Assembly: GCA_023897205.1 (NCBI GenBank)
Contig: JAHWDD010000001.1
Location: forward strand, 3,534,001-3,598,000
Direction: 5' to 3'
DNA length: 64,000 bases
Origin: Exophiala sp. HKRS030
Lineage: Eukaryota > Ascomycota > Eurotiomycetes > Chaetothyriales > Herpotrichiellaceae
Positions 1 to 13,352 of the stretch are shown piece after piece. Under the pieces are notes generated by a model, which saw nothing but the letters and a program-made list of their open reading frames with translations, was not told the DNA's origin and made no database searches. Each line of letters starts with the position of its first letter. Position 1 is the stretch's first letter. The position numbers were made by a program, and so were the translations under genes.

Positions 1-1671
1 TTTGAAAAGTTTGTTCTCAAAAGCTCGCCTAGATAGACTGTGTGCCCGCTTATCAAGCTCAGTCTGTTTTTCCTCACTCAAATGATCCCGATATTGTGGT
101 ATGTCAAGGTTGGGGCAAAATTTGCATGCATCCTGCGCCCTTGGCTTCGAGTGGAGGAATACCGACTGCCTAGAGACTGATAGCTCCGCAAATAGTTCTG
201 GAACTAGAGGTTTAGTTCGTTCTCTCGCTGTAAATGAACTCCTTAGGGGTTAGAAGAAGGCATGACGTTCCAGTGTACTTAGGAACTTACTGTCTCAAGG
301 CCATACCCGTTGGTTATCTGCCTCCTACATAAATTTGACTTCGATGTATGTTAGATCAGAACGGAGGTGGAAAAATCGTATGTATTTTCTTCTTTGCTTG
401 ACCAGGCAACCATCGCAGCCTTAACTTGGATGGGGCTCTGCTTCTGAAACCAAGAATGTTTTGCTACTGCTGCAAACTGTCACGTGCAGAGCTCTGAGTG
501 GCCGATTAGGGCTTGAAAGAAGAATGACAATTTGGACCCCAAGTTAGGCTCACCCAGCAGACAAGGCGGCCCCTAACTCCCCGCCCAGCTCATTCCAGAT
601 CCCGTGCTCTTACGAAGGCGATGCTTCCTCGCGAAGGTCACATACAATTCACTCCTGATTTGTGATAGCTCCGTCGTTGAGTCCTCCATGGTTTGGACGA
701 CGAGACAGAAGCTCTGGTCAGATGCATAGCAGCTATGAATGGCAAGACTGTTCGTCAAAGCACATTGCAAGCGTATTGATATTCCCATCCTTATAGATAA
801 CGTGATTCTCAGAGTCTGTTATCAGATTGTGTTCGCTCAGGCTACGTTTTGTCCTATTAGTCCGAACATAAAATAGCCTTAAGATATTGCCCTGGCCACA
901 GTAGGCGAACAACGGAGAGCCCTCATCCGCTTCGACTACCGGAGGCTCATTAAGGATTGAATCCTGCTCGTCGTTGTATGGAAGGAGAGTGATTTGTATC
1001 CGTTGGCGAAGCCTACCAGAAATTTTGTATTGATTGCAGCCCTTTGGTTTGCGTGGAAAGGTTGGTATCCCGGTACCTGTGATATTACCTACCGAAGTCA
1101 GAGGAAACACCCAGCATTTGGGCGATCACCGATGCCGAGCTAATTCTATCCATAAATCAAAGGTCTTGAGCAAAGACAGTGATGATTAGATGATAATGTT
1201 AGGAATATATACTCCGCACATAAAACGCCCCACCCTGACGGAAACATCAATCCACACTAAACTAATGTAGTATAGTGCATAATCTTCAGGGTACAAGTGG
1301 GCGACATAGCGACTAGATAGCAGCTTAACATATTTCGAGTCTTGTTATTGAATACAGGTAGATCTACCATTCACAGGAATATTTTAAGACTTTCATCGCT
1401 AATAGCTTCCAGGCTCCCCTTTTCGCTTCAGGGTTTCCTGATAGGTTGACACTAGCCTGATGCCAGAGAACGTGCTCAATGCCTGCCTGTGGAGTTGCGC
1501 GGTGCGGCTGTAATTTGCTCAGCCACAAATTGTGAAAGTTGGCTGACCATCGAGCGTCATGATCTAAACGAACTTCATTCTTCATCCCATATTTTGTCAA
1601 TTCCTTAAGCATGATTACTGTGCTAGCTGTAACCGTCCCGGTTTGCACTTCGAGACCCTTCAAGAAGTACA
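1..1671. other. Intergenic, no supported gene
   Basis: No convincing gene was found. Two minus-strand open frames (733-1110, 125 codons; 573-788, 71 codons) overlap each other in different frames. A third lies at 1364-1714 and overlaps the start of the HET gene. Their peptides contain short hydrophobic and aromatic stretches loosely reminiscent of beta-propeller lectin repeats. I recognise no family signature, and I see no clear intron structure joining them. Confidence 0.5.
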
Positions 1672-3877
1672 ATGCGAAACGCAATGTCCGGATCTCCGCC
1701 TGATCGATCCCCACGCATGGATGTCAAGACCACACGAGATAGTGGTCAGAAGTTTCAAGAAAGCGACCTTTGTGAAGCATGTCAGCGGATAGATTTTGAA
1801 AGCTTCTTTAAACTAAAAGTAGCTTCTCAAACTGGCATACCGGTTCAAGCCTTGAGAGGCACCCCCAAGATTGGGCAGCTTCTACTTGTCGTTTATGTCA
1901 TTTCTTTGCTGATGTTTGCGTGCGAAATGAGAGCTGCGATCAATATCATCTTCGTCTATTCGACTCTTACCGTCTGCTACAACCATCGAGCTTCCATAAG
2001 GCCATTACCAAGAGGCCACATAGCACGGTTCTGGGTGTGGTTCCAGGACCAGGGGCACGAAACGGCAAGAAGTTGGCAAAAAGTTTTGTGACATCCTTGA
2101 ATCTTATAGCGCCACTGGCCGAAGATACCGAAATGTTTAAGTCTCCAGCAATTCGCGCTCGACCAGTAGATATTATGCCCAGTTACAAGCTCATTCGGTC
2201 ACTTTTAGATGACTGTGTTCTCAATCACGATCCAAAGATCTGCACAGGATCCACAGATGATCGACAAGAAGGACTACACATACTTCTGATTGATTGTCAT
2301 AAGTTGAAGGTTATAGATGGGAATACCAGTATGCAATACTTCGCTCTAAGTTATACTTGGGGCACACCCGTAGTTAACGTCCAAGAGCTCGAGGCGAGTG
2401 AACAACATCGACTTTTATCGAGCCGGCAGCTTCCAAAGACGCTTGACGATGCCATCGAAGCGGTCCTGAAGATGGGCGAACGCTTCCTCTGGGCCGATAT
2501 GCTCTGCATTACTAAAAACAACAAGCACGCGCAACTACATCAGATGCACAAGATATACGAAGAAGCCCTTGCAACACTCGTGGCTGTGGAGGGCAATGGC
2601 GTCGACCATGGCATTGTGGGTATCAGCATCCAGCGCACTTTCAAACAAGCCATCGTGCACACGAAAGGAGGGAATGTCGCATCTATCATACAGTCCTTAC
2701 ATGTTATGCTACGAGCCTCAACATGGAGCCAGCGTGCTTGGACATTCCAGGAAACTGTGCTGTCACGGAGGTGCATATTTTTCACGTCCGCCCAGATATA
2801 TGTTACATGTAGATCTGGGACCACGTGCGAAACCCTGTCTGGTAGCGGGCGTCTCGCGTTCAGTCTCGGGTCAGAGTTATTTGAAAGATTCGATAAATTT
2901 GACCGCTTTGCCTTATCTCAGGAACAACGAAATCTACTAAATTTTTGGACACAATTGTCAATATATATGCACAGGGATCTTGGATTTGAGAAGGACGCTC
3001 TGAATGCTTACAAGGGCGTTCTATCTCGCTGTTCGTACACAACTTATTATGGGATTTCCATGCTTTTCGAGCCGACGACGCCATCCAAGAAAGCAAATTT
3101 CGTCACTGGAGCTTATGAGCAAAATGTCATCCCAACAAACAGGAGTAAATGCTTTGGCATAGGCTTACTTTGGCTGTGTGTAGATCCCAACATGCCCCAA
3201 ATTCAGTTCAACTCGGCCAATAAATCCCGGAGAGTGACTACACGGGAGGTTGACTTTCCCTCCTGGACATGGGCTTCGATTCGGACGTATGCATCCAGCA
3301 ATCCTGAACCGTTGATGGAACCCTTCTCGCTCACTGCTCGCCCTTTCACCACTCGCGGTAAGACCATAAGACTTGCAGATATCCATGTCGAGCTCCCCGA
3401 GGGATCACTTAAGACAACCGGGCATCTTCTTGCCACAACTGTCCGAAAAGGTGCAGAATCTGTGATTCCAGAACAGACGAAATGGCTCCATATATCACAC
3501 TATTGTCTTCAATTAGCTTTACGGCCAGTCAAAACACCTCGGGGAAATGCTGAACACTTTTTTGTCCCGCCCTCTCACGAGCCATATGGACGTTGTAGCT
3601 ATGGGAATAATTTTTCGGGAGGGTCTGGCTTGATGCCGATATCATGACCAATTCAGACGGTGGACCGGACCCTAGAATTGAGATGGAGAAGTGGGATGCT
3701 ATTCAAATCTGCAGCCTTCCCCTAAAGTCGAGCTGGTGGTTGCTTCTGGACAAACGGGACGACTATTACGTCCGCATTGGCGTCATGGAGATATTCGAAA
3801 GGGCTCACCGAAAATCTGCTGCGAAAGCCTGCCCATGTTGGCAGGAGAGGAAGATGAAGACTTTTCGCGTGGGCTGA
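1672..3877 (+). CDS. HET (heterokaryon incompatibility) domain protein, frame broken twice
   Basis: The N-terminal part (1672-~1866) has the HET-family opening CEACQRIDFESFF. The following frame carries STCRLCHFFADV, then the HET core: YFALSYTWG, LPKTLDDAIEAVLKMGERFLWAD, the QMHKIYEEALATLVAVEG stretch, and RAWTFQETVLSRRCIFF. The C-terminal part, in a third frame (about 3611-3877), has GRVWLDAD and WWLLLDKRDDYYVRIGV, also typical of HET proteins. HET proteins act in non-self recognition and programmed cell death after hyphal fusion; the specificity here is unknown. Both frame changes need one extra base: one fits the C5 run at 1862-1866, the other the T5 run at 3611-3615. The gene may therefore be intact in the organism. 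ATG 1672 is the first possible start; 1684 and 1717 are alternatives. The total would be about 735 residues, usual for the family. Confidence 0.82.
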
Positions 3878-6800
3878 AATGTGTAATGATCTACCTTCCA
3901 TCATGGAAGCTCCTCCCTCGGTCTAAACTGATCATTAAGATCTGCAAGTGCTGCTGAAGAGGATATTTGAAACAATGAGTGTTGAGTATTTGGTTACCGA
4001 TCAGTAATCGTCTCGGCCTTTGCGGATTATTTTCCCTCTTAATGAAATGTCAAATCAATAGTAATATTCGATATGACCTCCATGTATATATCAAGTCTCT
4101 ATGCATTGCTCAACATTACAGAATGAGTTGAGGAAAAGGATGCACGGCGACGGCGACGCCAGCATAGAGAAGGAATGCAAGAAAGAGTGAAAATCCTGTA
4201 AAGTGGATAAAGAGGCAAGAGGTAAAGAGGCACAACCAGGGAGTGATAAGGCTGTACAAGGCTGCTTTTACATAGAAGCGGCTGAAAAGGTCCATATTGT
4301 TGATGGCGGGGACCCACGAGGCATTAGCCAGACAACAGATTGAGAGGTGAGGATATACCGGTGTCACGGCCACAGATCCCGGAGCATGGTCCCGTAACGA
4401 CAGAGAGTTACTGATAGAATGACACAATGGTGTCACTACGCGACAGAGTTTCACCACGCCGAATATAACAGGGATATAGGAAGATCATACCGAACTCTCA
4501 TAAAATACTTAATAACGAAGTAGGCAACTTGCGAGGGGTGGTTTGCTGTCCAACGTTCGTTTGGGCCTACGGTAAGCGTGACTAAGCGTCTGGCGCACGT
4601 CCTGAGTACCCTGCTGGCACTGCTCTGAGCCTCGGCTGAGGTCAGACTCCTGTTGCTTGACTACCTAAGTAAGGTAACTTAGCTACTTGGGTACCTGGTT
4701 GATGTGCTGACATCAACATCCACCTCGCAAGGCTCCAGTTACTAGAATCTAGAGATTATTCGGATTCAGAAAGATGGCTCAGCAATCGACAGGTGCTTGA
4801 GATCCTGCACGAGTTGCGAATATGCAGGCATATCACTATTCATCACCCAAGCCACCCCAGATCTACTTGGAAGTACTCACCACCCCGTTTCGCCTGGGGC
4901 GGGGAATGACTCGAGGTCTATTAGATTTCCCTCCACAATCCGTCTACGACGGAGTACATAGTCTCTCCATGCTTAGCAGATACGAATATCGGTGGCAACC
5001 GACCAATACTGCCGAGTTTCATCAACCGAACGAATCGTGTTATTAGCCAAGTTTTGCTGCTGTGAGGCTCGCGAGGCTGCCGTGGCTGCACACCGTATCG
5101 GGCGGATCACGCGTTTCCCCTCAATGTACGTCATCTGGTGCCCCTCCACGGTCACCAAGGCCCTACGGTGTGTGGGTGTATACTCCGTTAGATTACCTCG
5201 ATTTTGGGTGCACCTAGGGTGTAATGCGATCTGGCGAGTTGACACGCTCTTAAATTATGTAACCTCCCGTGGCTAGTGCCGGGGATCTACAGCTTGATCG
5301 ACGATAGACACCTTCGTGCGTCTTAGCAGTCATATATTCGGCTGTATTGCGGACCAAATCGTTCTGTGGTTGAGGGGCAACCAGAAGGCTTACTGGACCA
5401 TCGTGTTTGGATACTATCATTTGTTATGAAAAATTTTCGACGCTGACTTTTCTCGACCAATGTATGCGGAGTCTGGAGCTCCAGAAGAGATACAATTCAC
5501 TGATCAAATATCCTTGTTCAGACCAACGGCGGAGATTTGGGTGTGGGAAATTCTCTGGCATTGAAGAGCATACGTGCCGACCAACCCCTCCAAGAGTTCC
5601 ATCATCCGAAAGAAATATTTGAAAAAAAAAAGGTAGAGTTTGTGGGCCGTCCACAGCAGACGTGCATGTCCGCCTAGCCTACAGTAACTACCATTATACC
5701 AAAGAAATGGCTTCTCTTGTTGTGGGGGTTAGTGGCGCCAACTTGCCTCTGAGGACTCGGCCAGCTCACAGGTGTGGATGTCGGTGAAATGTGCAACCTC
5801 ACTATCCGATACACCATGCAGCTAAAATACGTGCATGCATATCACCGAGAGGATCCTATCAGAGGCTTCATCTGGGATTTCTACCACGGGAGTTACTAGA
5901 CACTCCGTCTACTGTGAGGTGAGGCATCTGAGTTGTGTTGTGGCCAGCACGTCTGTTGCTCCAACACCACAAAAGCAGATTGACATATTGTGAAGCTCGA
6001 GCTTGAAAGCTCCATCAAGTCGTTTTCTTTGTGGGCAGATGCTGGTAGTTATGGGGATCAGTTGGCATTGAGGATATTTTTTCTGAAGATTCGTCGTTCT
6101 TCAACCAGTGACTTTCTTTTGCCTACCTCTGTATGCCGCCTGCAAGTGATCCATAGTGAACGCATGTGCATGTCCACTCTCTCAGCTAAGATCAAACCGC
6201 ACCAAGTGTGAAGAATTGGTTTGATTGATTGGCCCGGTCGTGTTCTAACACTGGTCTGCGCAAGACGAGTGCGAGAGACGGTCCATCGAATCTGATTCTG
6301 TGCCGAAGCTGCTGCGAATTTCTCAGATCTAACCTTGGTTTCATGCACAATAGCGAAGGAAACAAAGGAGTCAACGGAAGTGGATTGAACAACCTCACCC
6401 ATACACCGGACGCATTGCGCAGTTTCATCACCTCTGCAGCATCCTACTCGACACAAGTGAGTCTGCTGATCAACGTAGAATTTGCGACAGTGTCTTTCGG
6501 ACTACGACGCACCGATCTCAGTGGGCTGGTAGTTACACAAATCCCTCCGGCAAGCCAATCTTGGTTAGATCTGAGTACGTTGACATCGCTGTCACAAGCG
6601 AGCTACATGACGGTTGGCGTGGGGCAAACCGAGAAATTTTTGCAGAGGGGCGCATAGTGCCTTCGTCCCACAGGCCGACCTCGCACCTGCAGAAACCCGT
6701 AAAAACGTAACACTTGTACATAAACGAGGGGTCTGGCAATGGAAATCATTCCCACTCGAGGTTCAAGGGTCGTAGCGTTAAAATTTCTAGAGTCCAGATC

Positions 6801-8348
6801 CACGAAAAATTCGCTACGCGGATTCTCTGGCTTTGGTAATTTGTTGATCGATGAAAGGATGTTTCCTCCAACTACTTGGAATCACATGTCATCTAATTGG
6901 CATACGGTGGCCTGTGCGTAAATTCCTGTCACAGACTCCAAGAATGTCTGGTGAGTGGTAGATTTCCCCGAGGTTGATCTCGTGTCGTGGGGTACGCCTA
7001 TCAAAGCCATCATCGTCGAATGCATCAACGACTGGAGCATTAAGCGAGGGTCTGCGAGGCCGTGACCGGCACGGAAGAGTCACTTTCGGAGGCTGGATAT
7101 GTGTTCCCAAACTTCGAGAGCCACCTAGTAAACCAGTGACCGAGTAACACAACTCCACAGTCAGAGCAGAAGAGAAGAAGAGAAGAAGACGTGCCAGTCG
7201 GCGCGAGCAAGTGCGCGTACTGATGTTGCTCTGTGACACAACGCACAGATCCTCGCATTTGGGGAAGCTGATTCGAGCTAGAACTGCCTTGGTCTGTAAG
7301 ATGTTCAGAAAAGCGGTCAGGAGCCTAGCCAGTAGTTGTGTTAGATAGTCGAAAAGATGAGGCTGATCAGTGAGTGCTACTGGCTGTCAGGCATAGGAGC
7401 GCCAGACTAAGGCTCTTTCACTCATGTCTTGCACGGTCAGGGTACTCAGTAACTAGTTAGTTGGTGAGTAGGTAGCAAGGATAGAGATGCTGTTGGCTCA
7501 GATTCTTGATGCCTACGGGAGTCCTGACTAGGATGACCACGATGACATGACCTTAGGCCAGGGACTTGGCATTGAGGAGTCCGTGCGCTGGAGTCGCAGG
7601 TAAAGAGTGTCTCGAGAGAACCTCAAAACCTCATCCTTTCTGTGAGATAAACCCTAAGCCAGATCAGGTGCAAGGAGTGATTTATGTAGCGGCGAGATAC
7701 CATTTGAGGTCGTCCATGCTCATATCATCCGCGGGCGTCTCACCAGCCACTTCAGCTTGTGTGCGAGTTGGCGGATCGTGAATCAAGCTCCCTTGGGTTT
7801 GGCTCAATCAAAACGATCGTTGAGAGAAGCCCGATTACTGTGTGACACCATGAGCAGCGGAAAGCATCATGGAGCATGACAACTGCTTCTGTTGCATGCG
7901 AGATGATCACACCCACTGACTCACCTGGCCTAGAAAGCCTGTCAATCAAGGGAAGTATTGGCTTGCCAAACTCCATGTTGCATATCACGAACAGTTATTT
8001 CGGAGTAGTCCGGACAGGGATTGGACTTCTGAAAATGTTGCCGATCTTTGACATTGCGCTAAGGGTACTTTGTCTTGGGATCTCGATGTCGTTGGACAGG
8101 AGGAGTGTACAGTACGTGAGTAGGCTTGTAGCACCACTCGAGGAGTCTTCCCGCTGGGCTGTTGGACTGTTGACCAGTGATCCGACATGTCGTCCAAGCG
8201 GATGTGGAGGACGAGGTAATGAGATTGTTCGCAAAAGATTGCCAGGACCACCAGGACCAAAGGCTGCCGAATAACGCGCTCAAGGGAGAGCCGACCCCGT
8301 GCGGCAGTCCCCTCGGCCCACCTAAGAGCGGCCCTTAGGCTCGGCGGA

Positions 8349-8379
8349 CAACATGACAACATGACAACATGACAGCATG
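8349..8379. repeat. Short tandem repeat, 8-bp unit acaacatg
   Basis: Three exact copies and one variant copy (acagcatg) of an 8-bp unit lie in tandem in non-coding DNA. Confidence 0.85.
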
Positions 8380-8771
8380 GGTGTGCATGGCGGACAGCTG
8401 AGATGTTCAGTTTTATGCTTTACGAGGTCAAATCCGAATCTGGCTGATAACACAGGTCTCGCAATTCGTAATCGAGACAAACGGGAACGGGAACATGCCC
8501 ATCTGGGTACACACCTCGATGGTTTTACGAAGGAGGCTTCGCTAGTTTGGAATTCTCATTTGACCTCGTTGTTACCGCTGGCTGCCGCTTACCTGGGATC
8601 GTGGCCAATGTGTCCTGAATAGGGACGAGGTCGAGTCAAGTGTGGTCCATCGAGTCCTCATCGATATGGGGGGTGGTGGTGGTGGCAACCTGACGTCCGG
8701 CATCACAGGTAAAGTTTGCCTATAAGGAGAAGTAGGCATGTGATGCAAGAGAGCAGCGTCATGTCGTTTGC

Positions 8772-8821
8772 TACCTGATACCTGATACCTGATGCTTGAT
8801 ACCTGATGCTTGATACCTGAC
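8772..8821. repeat. Short tandem repeat, 6-8 bp units acctgat / gcttgat
   Basis: Alternating units acctgat and gcttgat are repeated about seven times with small length variation. The repeat is in non-coding DNA and is likely a slippage-prone minisatellite. Confidence 0.85.
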
Positions 8822-10013
8822 ATAGTCGGTGTCTAGTTGCTTGGGATGATTTTAGCTTGAAAAGAATAGCAGAGCAGCCAGTCAGTTGAGTGTACTTGGT
8901 AGATCACAGATTCCTCATCTTTATTACTGGCACCTTAACTGGCACCTAAACTGGAGTTTGGCACGAGGCGAGGTTGGATCGACACAGTCCAAAATCAAGA
9001 TCATTTAGCTGGACACCGGGCCCATCAGTCAGCGGAATGGGCGTGGTGAGCCTATAAGGTGGCCACTGTGGCCAACATCAGGCGTTGGTGGCTCCTGTCA
9101 GCTGTTCCTGGGACGTGTGAGGGCGATGTGCCCCGCCGTTCGCGCGCTTGGAGGTCAGGATCCAAGCATTCAAGGTTCAAATACGGAGGACAGACTCACA
9201 GAGGACCCTTTAGGCGTGGGTGGCACTGGTGGATACCTAAGTAAGTGGATTGTTTGGGGTGGGCATCTGATCACTTTTCCAAGCAACCATCACCGACGAG
9301 TCGTGGCCTGGGGGCTGAAATGCCTGACTGCAATATGGCCTCTCACTCATCCTCGTTCTATCTTTACACCTTCTAGCACTTGGATGATATGCCCAGCTGA
9401 TTCATATCCAAGGTAATACTGGATTGCCACCTCAATCCACGAAAGTTGTCATTCAAATCGACGCTCTAACTACCTACTTGAGTAGTTAGTTGGTTGATTG
9501 GTTACGACAGCTCCCGCCGGTAGTTGGATTCTTTTACTTCCAAGTTCTCAGAGATGATAGAAATCTGTGGGCCTCACAGATTGCGCACTTCTAAGTTTTG
9601 CGCCAGGACACTCTGGAGCTAGAGGCTAGGAAGGTCGCTAGTTAGTTGGCTATCACTAACTAGTTGGGTGCTAGTTAATAATTTGGGGGCACCTAGAAGC
9701 TAGCAGGCACCTAGTAGGCACCCACGGCACCTTAACTCTGCTTGTACATACTGGACGGAGTAGGTGGTCAATAACCACTAGCCACTAGCCAATTCTATTG
9801 ATTCCTGTACGCCGCGACTCGTGAAAGCTCCTTCGGCCGAGGACTCCGTATCGTCAATCCAGCCAGCTAACTAGTTAACTACTAAGTAGCCCAGAGAGTT
9901 AACTGGTTCCATAGTTAGCATTGCTTGTGATTCACCTGCACCAACAGTTAAACAATGGGCCCGAAGGCGCACCCTGGCATCCAGCATCTGGCATCTGCAT
10001 CAAAGCGCCCACA

Positions 10014-10026
10014 CCCCCCCCCCCCC
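10014..10026. repeat. Poly-C run (13)
   Basis: Thirteen consecutive C on the plus strand, in non-coding DNA upstream of the leucine-rich-repeat gene. The true length is uncertain given the homopolymer errors inferred elsewhere in the window. Confidence 0.9.
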
Positions 10027-10964
10027 AATCGACGCCTAGCCTCCCAGAGTGTCCTGGCACAATCGGTCCACTGCACTGTTCTCTGTACTGCACTGCTGCG
10101 CACCGTCGTCACGCGTCGTGCACCAGCACCAGCACCAGCATCAGCACCCTCGTCCATCAGCGTCTGCGTCTCCGTCTGGTCTGCGTCTGCGCTTGCCAAT
10201 CCTCGAGGAAAATCGTCCAATTTGTCCAATTCAAGATAACAACCCACCCACAGATCCCACTAACAAAACTAAAACTTGAACTCTTCTCGCTGCCGCCTCA
10301 CACTTTATCTTCCCACCTCGTACTGCACTAAGTTAACTACCACTACCACTGCCACCACCACCCCTCCATCTTCGTCGTGGTTGCTGAGATTTTCTCTTTT
10401 CTCACGCATCATCTGTATTGAATCTTCACACCCCTCTACCCTCTATCCTCCACCATCCACCCTCTACCCTCTCAGGCTTCCATTGCCGTTGACGGCCTCA
10501 CCATTGCCTGCTTCTTTCGTCGTGTTGACATTTCAGCTGTACATATACTCCCACTACTCCGTACGCTGCCATTTTCCCAATCTTCAACACTGCTTCCTTC
10601 AATTTCCCGAGTGGATTATCTGTCTCACCGAGTGGATCACGCGAAAGACCCTCCCTGAGCCCACGACATCAGAGTCCTTCTCCTACCTACCTGCCATCTG
10701 CCTGCGGCTGCTATACAACTCTCCCGCCTATTTACCTGGAACCCCTCTGCGGGCAGTATCAACGTCTATGTGCCACCATGATACCGCCGGTCAGGTTTGG
10801 TATTGCATCTTGCTCCCGCATGCTTGCTGTATCACTGACCATCGGACAGCTAATCCCTCGCGCCAACTGACCTCCTCCTCTTTCTTTCCTTGAAAGCGTC
10901 ATCCTCGTCCACTCACACGTCCCACGCGTAAAAATCCGAGTTCCCCAAGACAACGCCACAGGCA

Positions 10965-13352
10965 ATGGATCGCATTCAAACTGAGGATGGACACCACTTC
11001 ATTCGTGTAAGTCCACTGGTCGTCGGCGTCTTTCAATATATCTGCTCCTCACCCAAGAACTGTTGACCTAACGTCTACTTTACAGTCCCTCGCACAGTTC
11101 ATTCGGCAACATGAGAAAGCCCTCGCAAACAGTCTGCAACTCTCCGTCCATCGACGACAGACCTCCCTCAACACCCCTTCCTCCACCTCTTCCAGTATAA
11201 CTTCAGGGACATCGGTCAACAGCTCCGGTACTTCATCCAGCGCGCTGGCTGCAGCCTTCTCCTTTGCTGGCCTGAGTTTCAGATCACATGCCGCCAAAGC
11301 TGCCCTCTTGACCTTGACCCCCACCACTTGTTCTTTCTCTTGTCAAGAATGGAAGAAATTGATATCGCAGTTGGCTCCATGAATGTCAGACTCGAAAATC
11401 TCAACAATGACCACTCTTCAAACTATGTTTCCTTCCTCCAGTCACACACGCCCGCCAAAGGTCGAAGCGATAAGGATTCGATACATTCCGTCTCCAGCAT
11501 GCGAAGTGTCATGTCGGGCATGAGCACCTTCTGGTCGTCCATTGGGCTAGGAGGTTCAACCGCTAGAAGTGAAAAGGCAAAGGCTGTCACTCAGGTTGAT
11601 CTGACATACTTGTACTCGGCCTTTACCAAATTGCCTTCGCTTCGCCTGACCACAGACCATCGTGCTAGACTGATCAAAGGTTACGAGGAATTTCCCTTTG
11701 ACACGGCTGTGCCCTTGTTTGCGTTCAAAAATCTGCAGCAGCTTGACATCGTCGATCTAGACTTTCGGCAATTCTTTGGCTGGGATCGTTTGGCGGAGCA
11801 GCTGACTCTCTTAACCGTCAAGCGCGCCAACGTGGATGATCCGACCGAGCTTCTGACACATATCGTCCTCGACGATGCTGAGAAGAGGCGTAGGAGATCT
11901 ACACGCGGTGGTCGAGGCTCGCCTACACCCACATCCTCGTGGACGGTGCCGTCTACCCCAAGAGCTGAATACGCGCAGTCACATTCGGATCCAGGCTCGC
12001 CAGCAAATGCAAGCCTTGACCAGGAGGAAAATAGCGACCTCATGGCCAAGGATAAGCCCATGTCCGGAAGTATTTCCCCCAAACGCCCCAATCCATCTCG
12101 TCCTGGTAGTTCATATCGACACGTTCGGACCTATTCGTCCAAAGTCAAGAGATCCGGTTCTGGCAGTTCCAATTCAAGTGAGTACTCCGTCCAGCCAAGT
12201 CGCAGCGAGAGCATCCCGAACCTCGCCAGTCTCAATATTCTACCGCCATCGAAATGGCAAAGGCTAAAATATCTGTCCCTGGCGGACAACTCCTTGACAT
12301 CAATATCTGCGAGGAGTTTGGCGCCAGTTGCCACGACCTTACGTTCCCTGAACCTGTCATCCAACCTTTTTACCGAGATTCCAGACGGGCTCGCAAGTCT
12401 GACCCGACTGGTGTCATTGGATCTGTCCAATTGCATGATCACATCGCTTCATTCTTTGACTAGATCTCCTCTTCCCGCCATCCTGACAATAAACTTGAAA
12501 GGCAACCGCCTTAGATCCCTAGCTGGAGTCGAGCGATTGTTGTCTTTGGAACAGCTGAATGTCCAAGACAATCAACTGTCGGACCAGATGGAAATGGCCA
12601 GATTAACCTGCATCCCCAATCTCAAGCGTATCTGGGTGAAGCGGAATCCCTTTACCAAAACTTTCCCTGAATATCGGGTAACAACCTTCAACCTATTCCG
12701 ACAAAAACCCGGATATATCGATGACGTATTCATCGATGAAGCTGGCCCTGGGTTTGCTGAACGCAAACAGCTGGTTGAACGAGCACCCGAGGTTGATCGT
12801 CAATTGCATCAACCTTCTATTAGAATTGCGGAACTACCTGTGATTGTACAACAGAGCGAACATGTCAGAGCAACTTCCGATACCCCTTCGGAAACTCCAT
12901 TGGGCTCTGTACGACGGAAGAAGGCACCACGTCGCAGAATCGTTGACCTATCGAAAGACGACAATATTGGTCGAATCCCCGTCGAAGACATTGAAGCTAC
13001 GGTGGTGGTCGAGTCCGTGGCGACTCGTCCAGACACCTTGGCAGACTCGATGGGCCGCACCCAAAGTGAGCCCACGGTCAAGACCATGGAAATTTCTCAA
13101 GAGGCTTATGGAGCCTCACCTCAGACATCCCCGGCCGGTCTGCCTGACAAGGTTGACCAGCAGGATGACTACCGAGCCAAAATCGAGGCCCTCCGACAGG
13201 AGTTTGGCACCAATTGGCTCAGTGCCCTTGGCGATCAGAATTGGCATAACAACCACCTGATCGAGGTGACTCAAGGGCAGAATATGGGACACAACCCTCT
13301 ACACCGCGTAAGACCTCACGTTGTGGTCAGTGGTGGGCGGACCCTAGGATAA
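10965..13352 (+). CDS. Leucine-rich-repeat domain protein (large fungal LRR family)
   Basis: Exon 1 is 10965-11006 (MDRIQTEDGHHFIR). A GTAAGT intron with a CTAAC branch point and TACAG acceptor spans 11007-11085. Exon 2 is 11086-13352. The N-terminus (SLAQFIRQHEKALANSLQ) precedes a Ser/Thr-rich linker. A conserved block follows (FEFDTAVPLFAFKNLQQLDI-like text at about 11690-11760, then DFRQFFGWDRLAEQL), and LRRs lie at about 12260-12640 (LKYLSLADNSLTSI, LRSLNLSSNLFTEIP, LVSLDLSNCMITSL, LEQLNVQDNQLSD). The C-terminal tail contains DYRAKIEALRQEFGTNWLSAL. LRRs suggest a protein-binding scaffold; the partner is unknown. The frame changes once at 11317-11325. Adding one C to the C5 run makes the conserved LTLTPHHLFFLLSR continuous, giving about 769 residues. 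I regard this as an assembly error, not a pseudogene. Confidence 0.88.

Larger units (their letters stand above)
3878..10964. other. 7-kb gene-poor intergenic region
   Basis: No supported gene. Open frames are short, overlap on both strands and show no recognisable domain. The longest minus-strand frame near the HET gene (4116-4457, 113 codons) encodes a hydrophobic C-terminal stretch, but nothing else supports it. The stretch holds two short tandem repeats (near 8350 and 8772), a C13 run (10014-10026), and many TAGTTAGTTA / TACCTAAGTA-like words at 4661-4700, 7450-7480, 9465-9500, 9636-9680 and 9865-9915. From about 10300 the plus strand is strongly C/T-rich with many CCACCA/CCTCT words. That is the expected promoter and 5' leader of the leucine-rich-repeat gene starting at 10965. 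Confidence 0.6.

Noticed and set aside
573..1110. Overlapping minus-strand frames with faint lectin-propeller-like spacing
   Set aside because: The similarity is only impressionistic, the frames overlap out of phase, and no start or introns support a gene.
10276..10893. 205-codon plus-strand frame
   Set aside because: It is a translation of the C/T-rich leader of the LRR gene: Ser/Leu/Pro low complexity, no domain, and it overlaps other similar frames.
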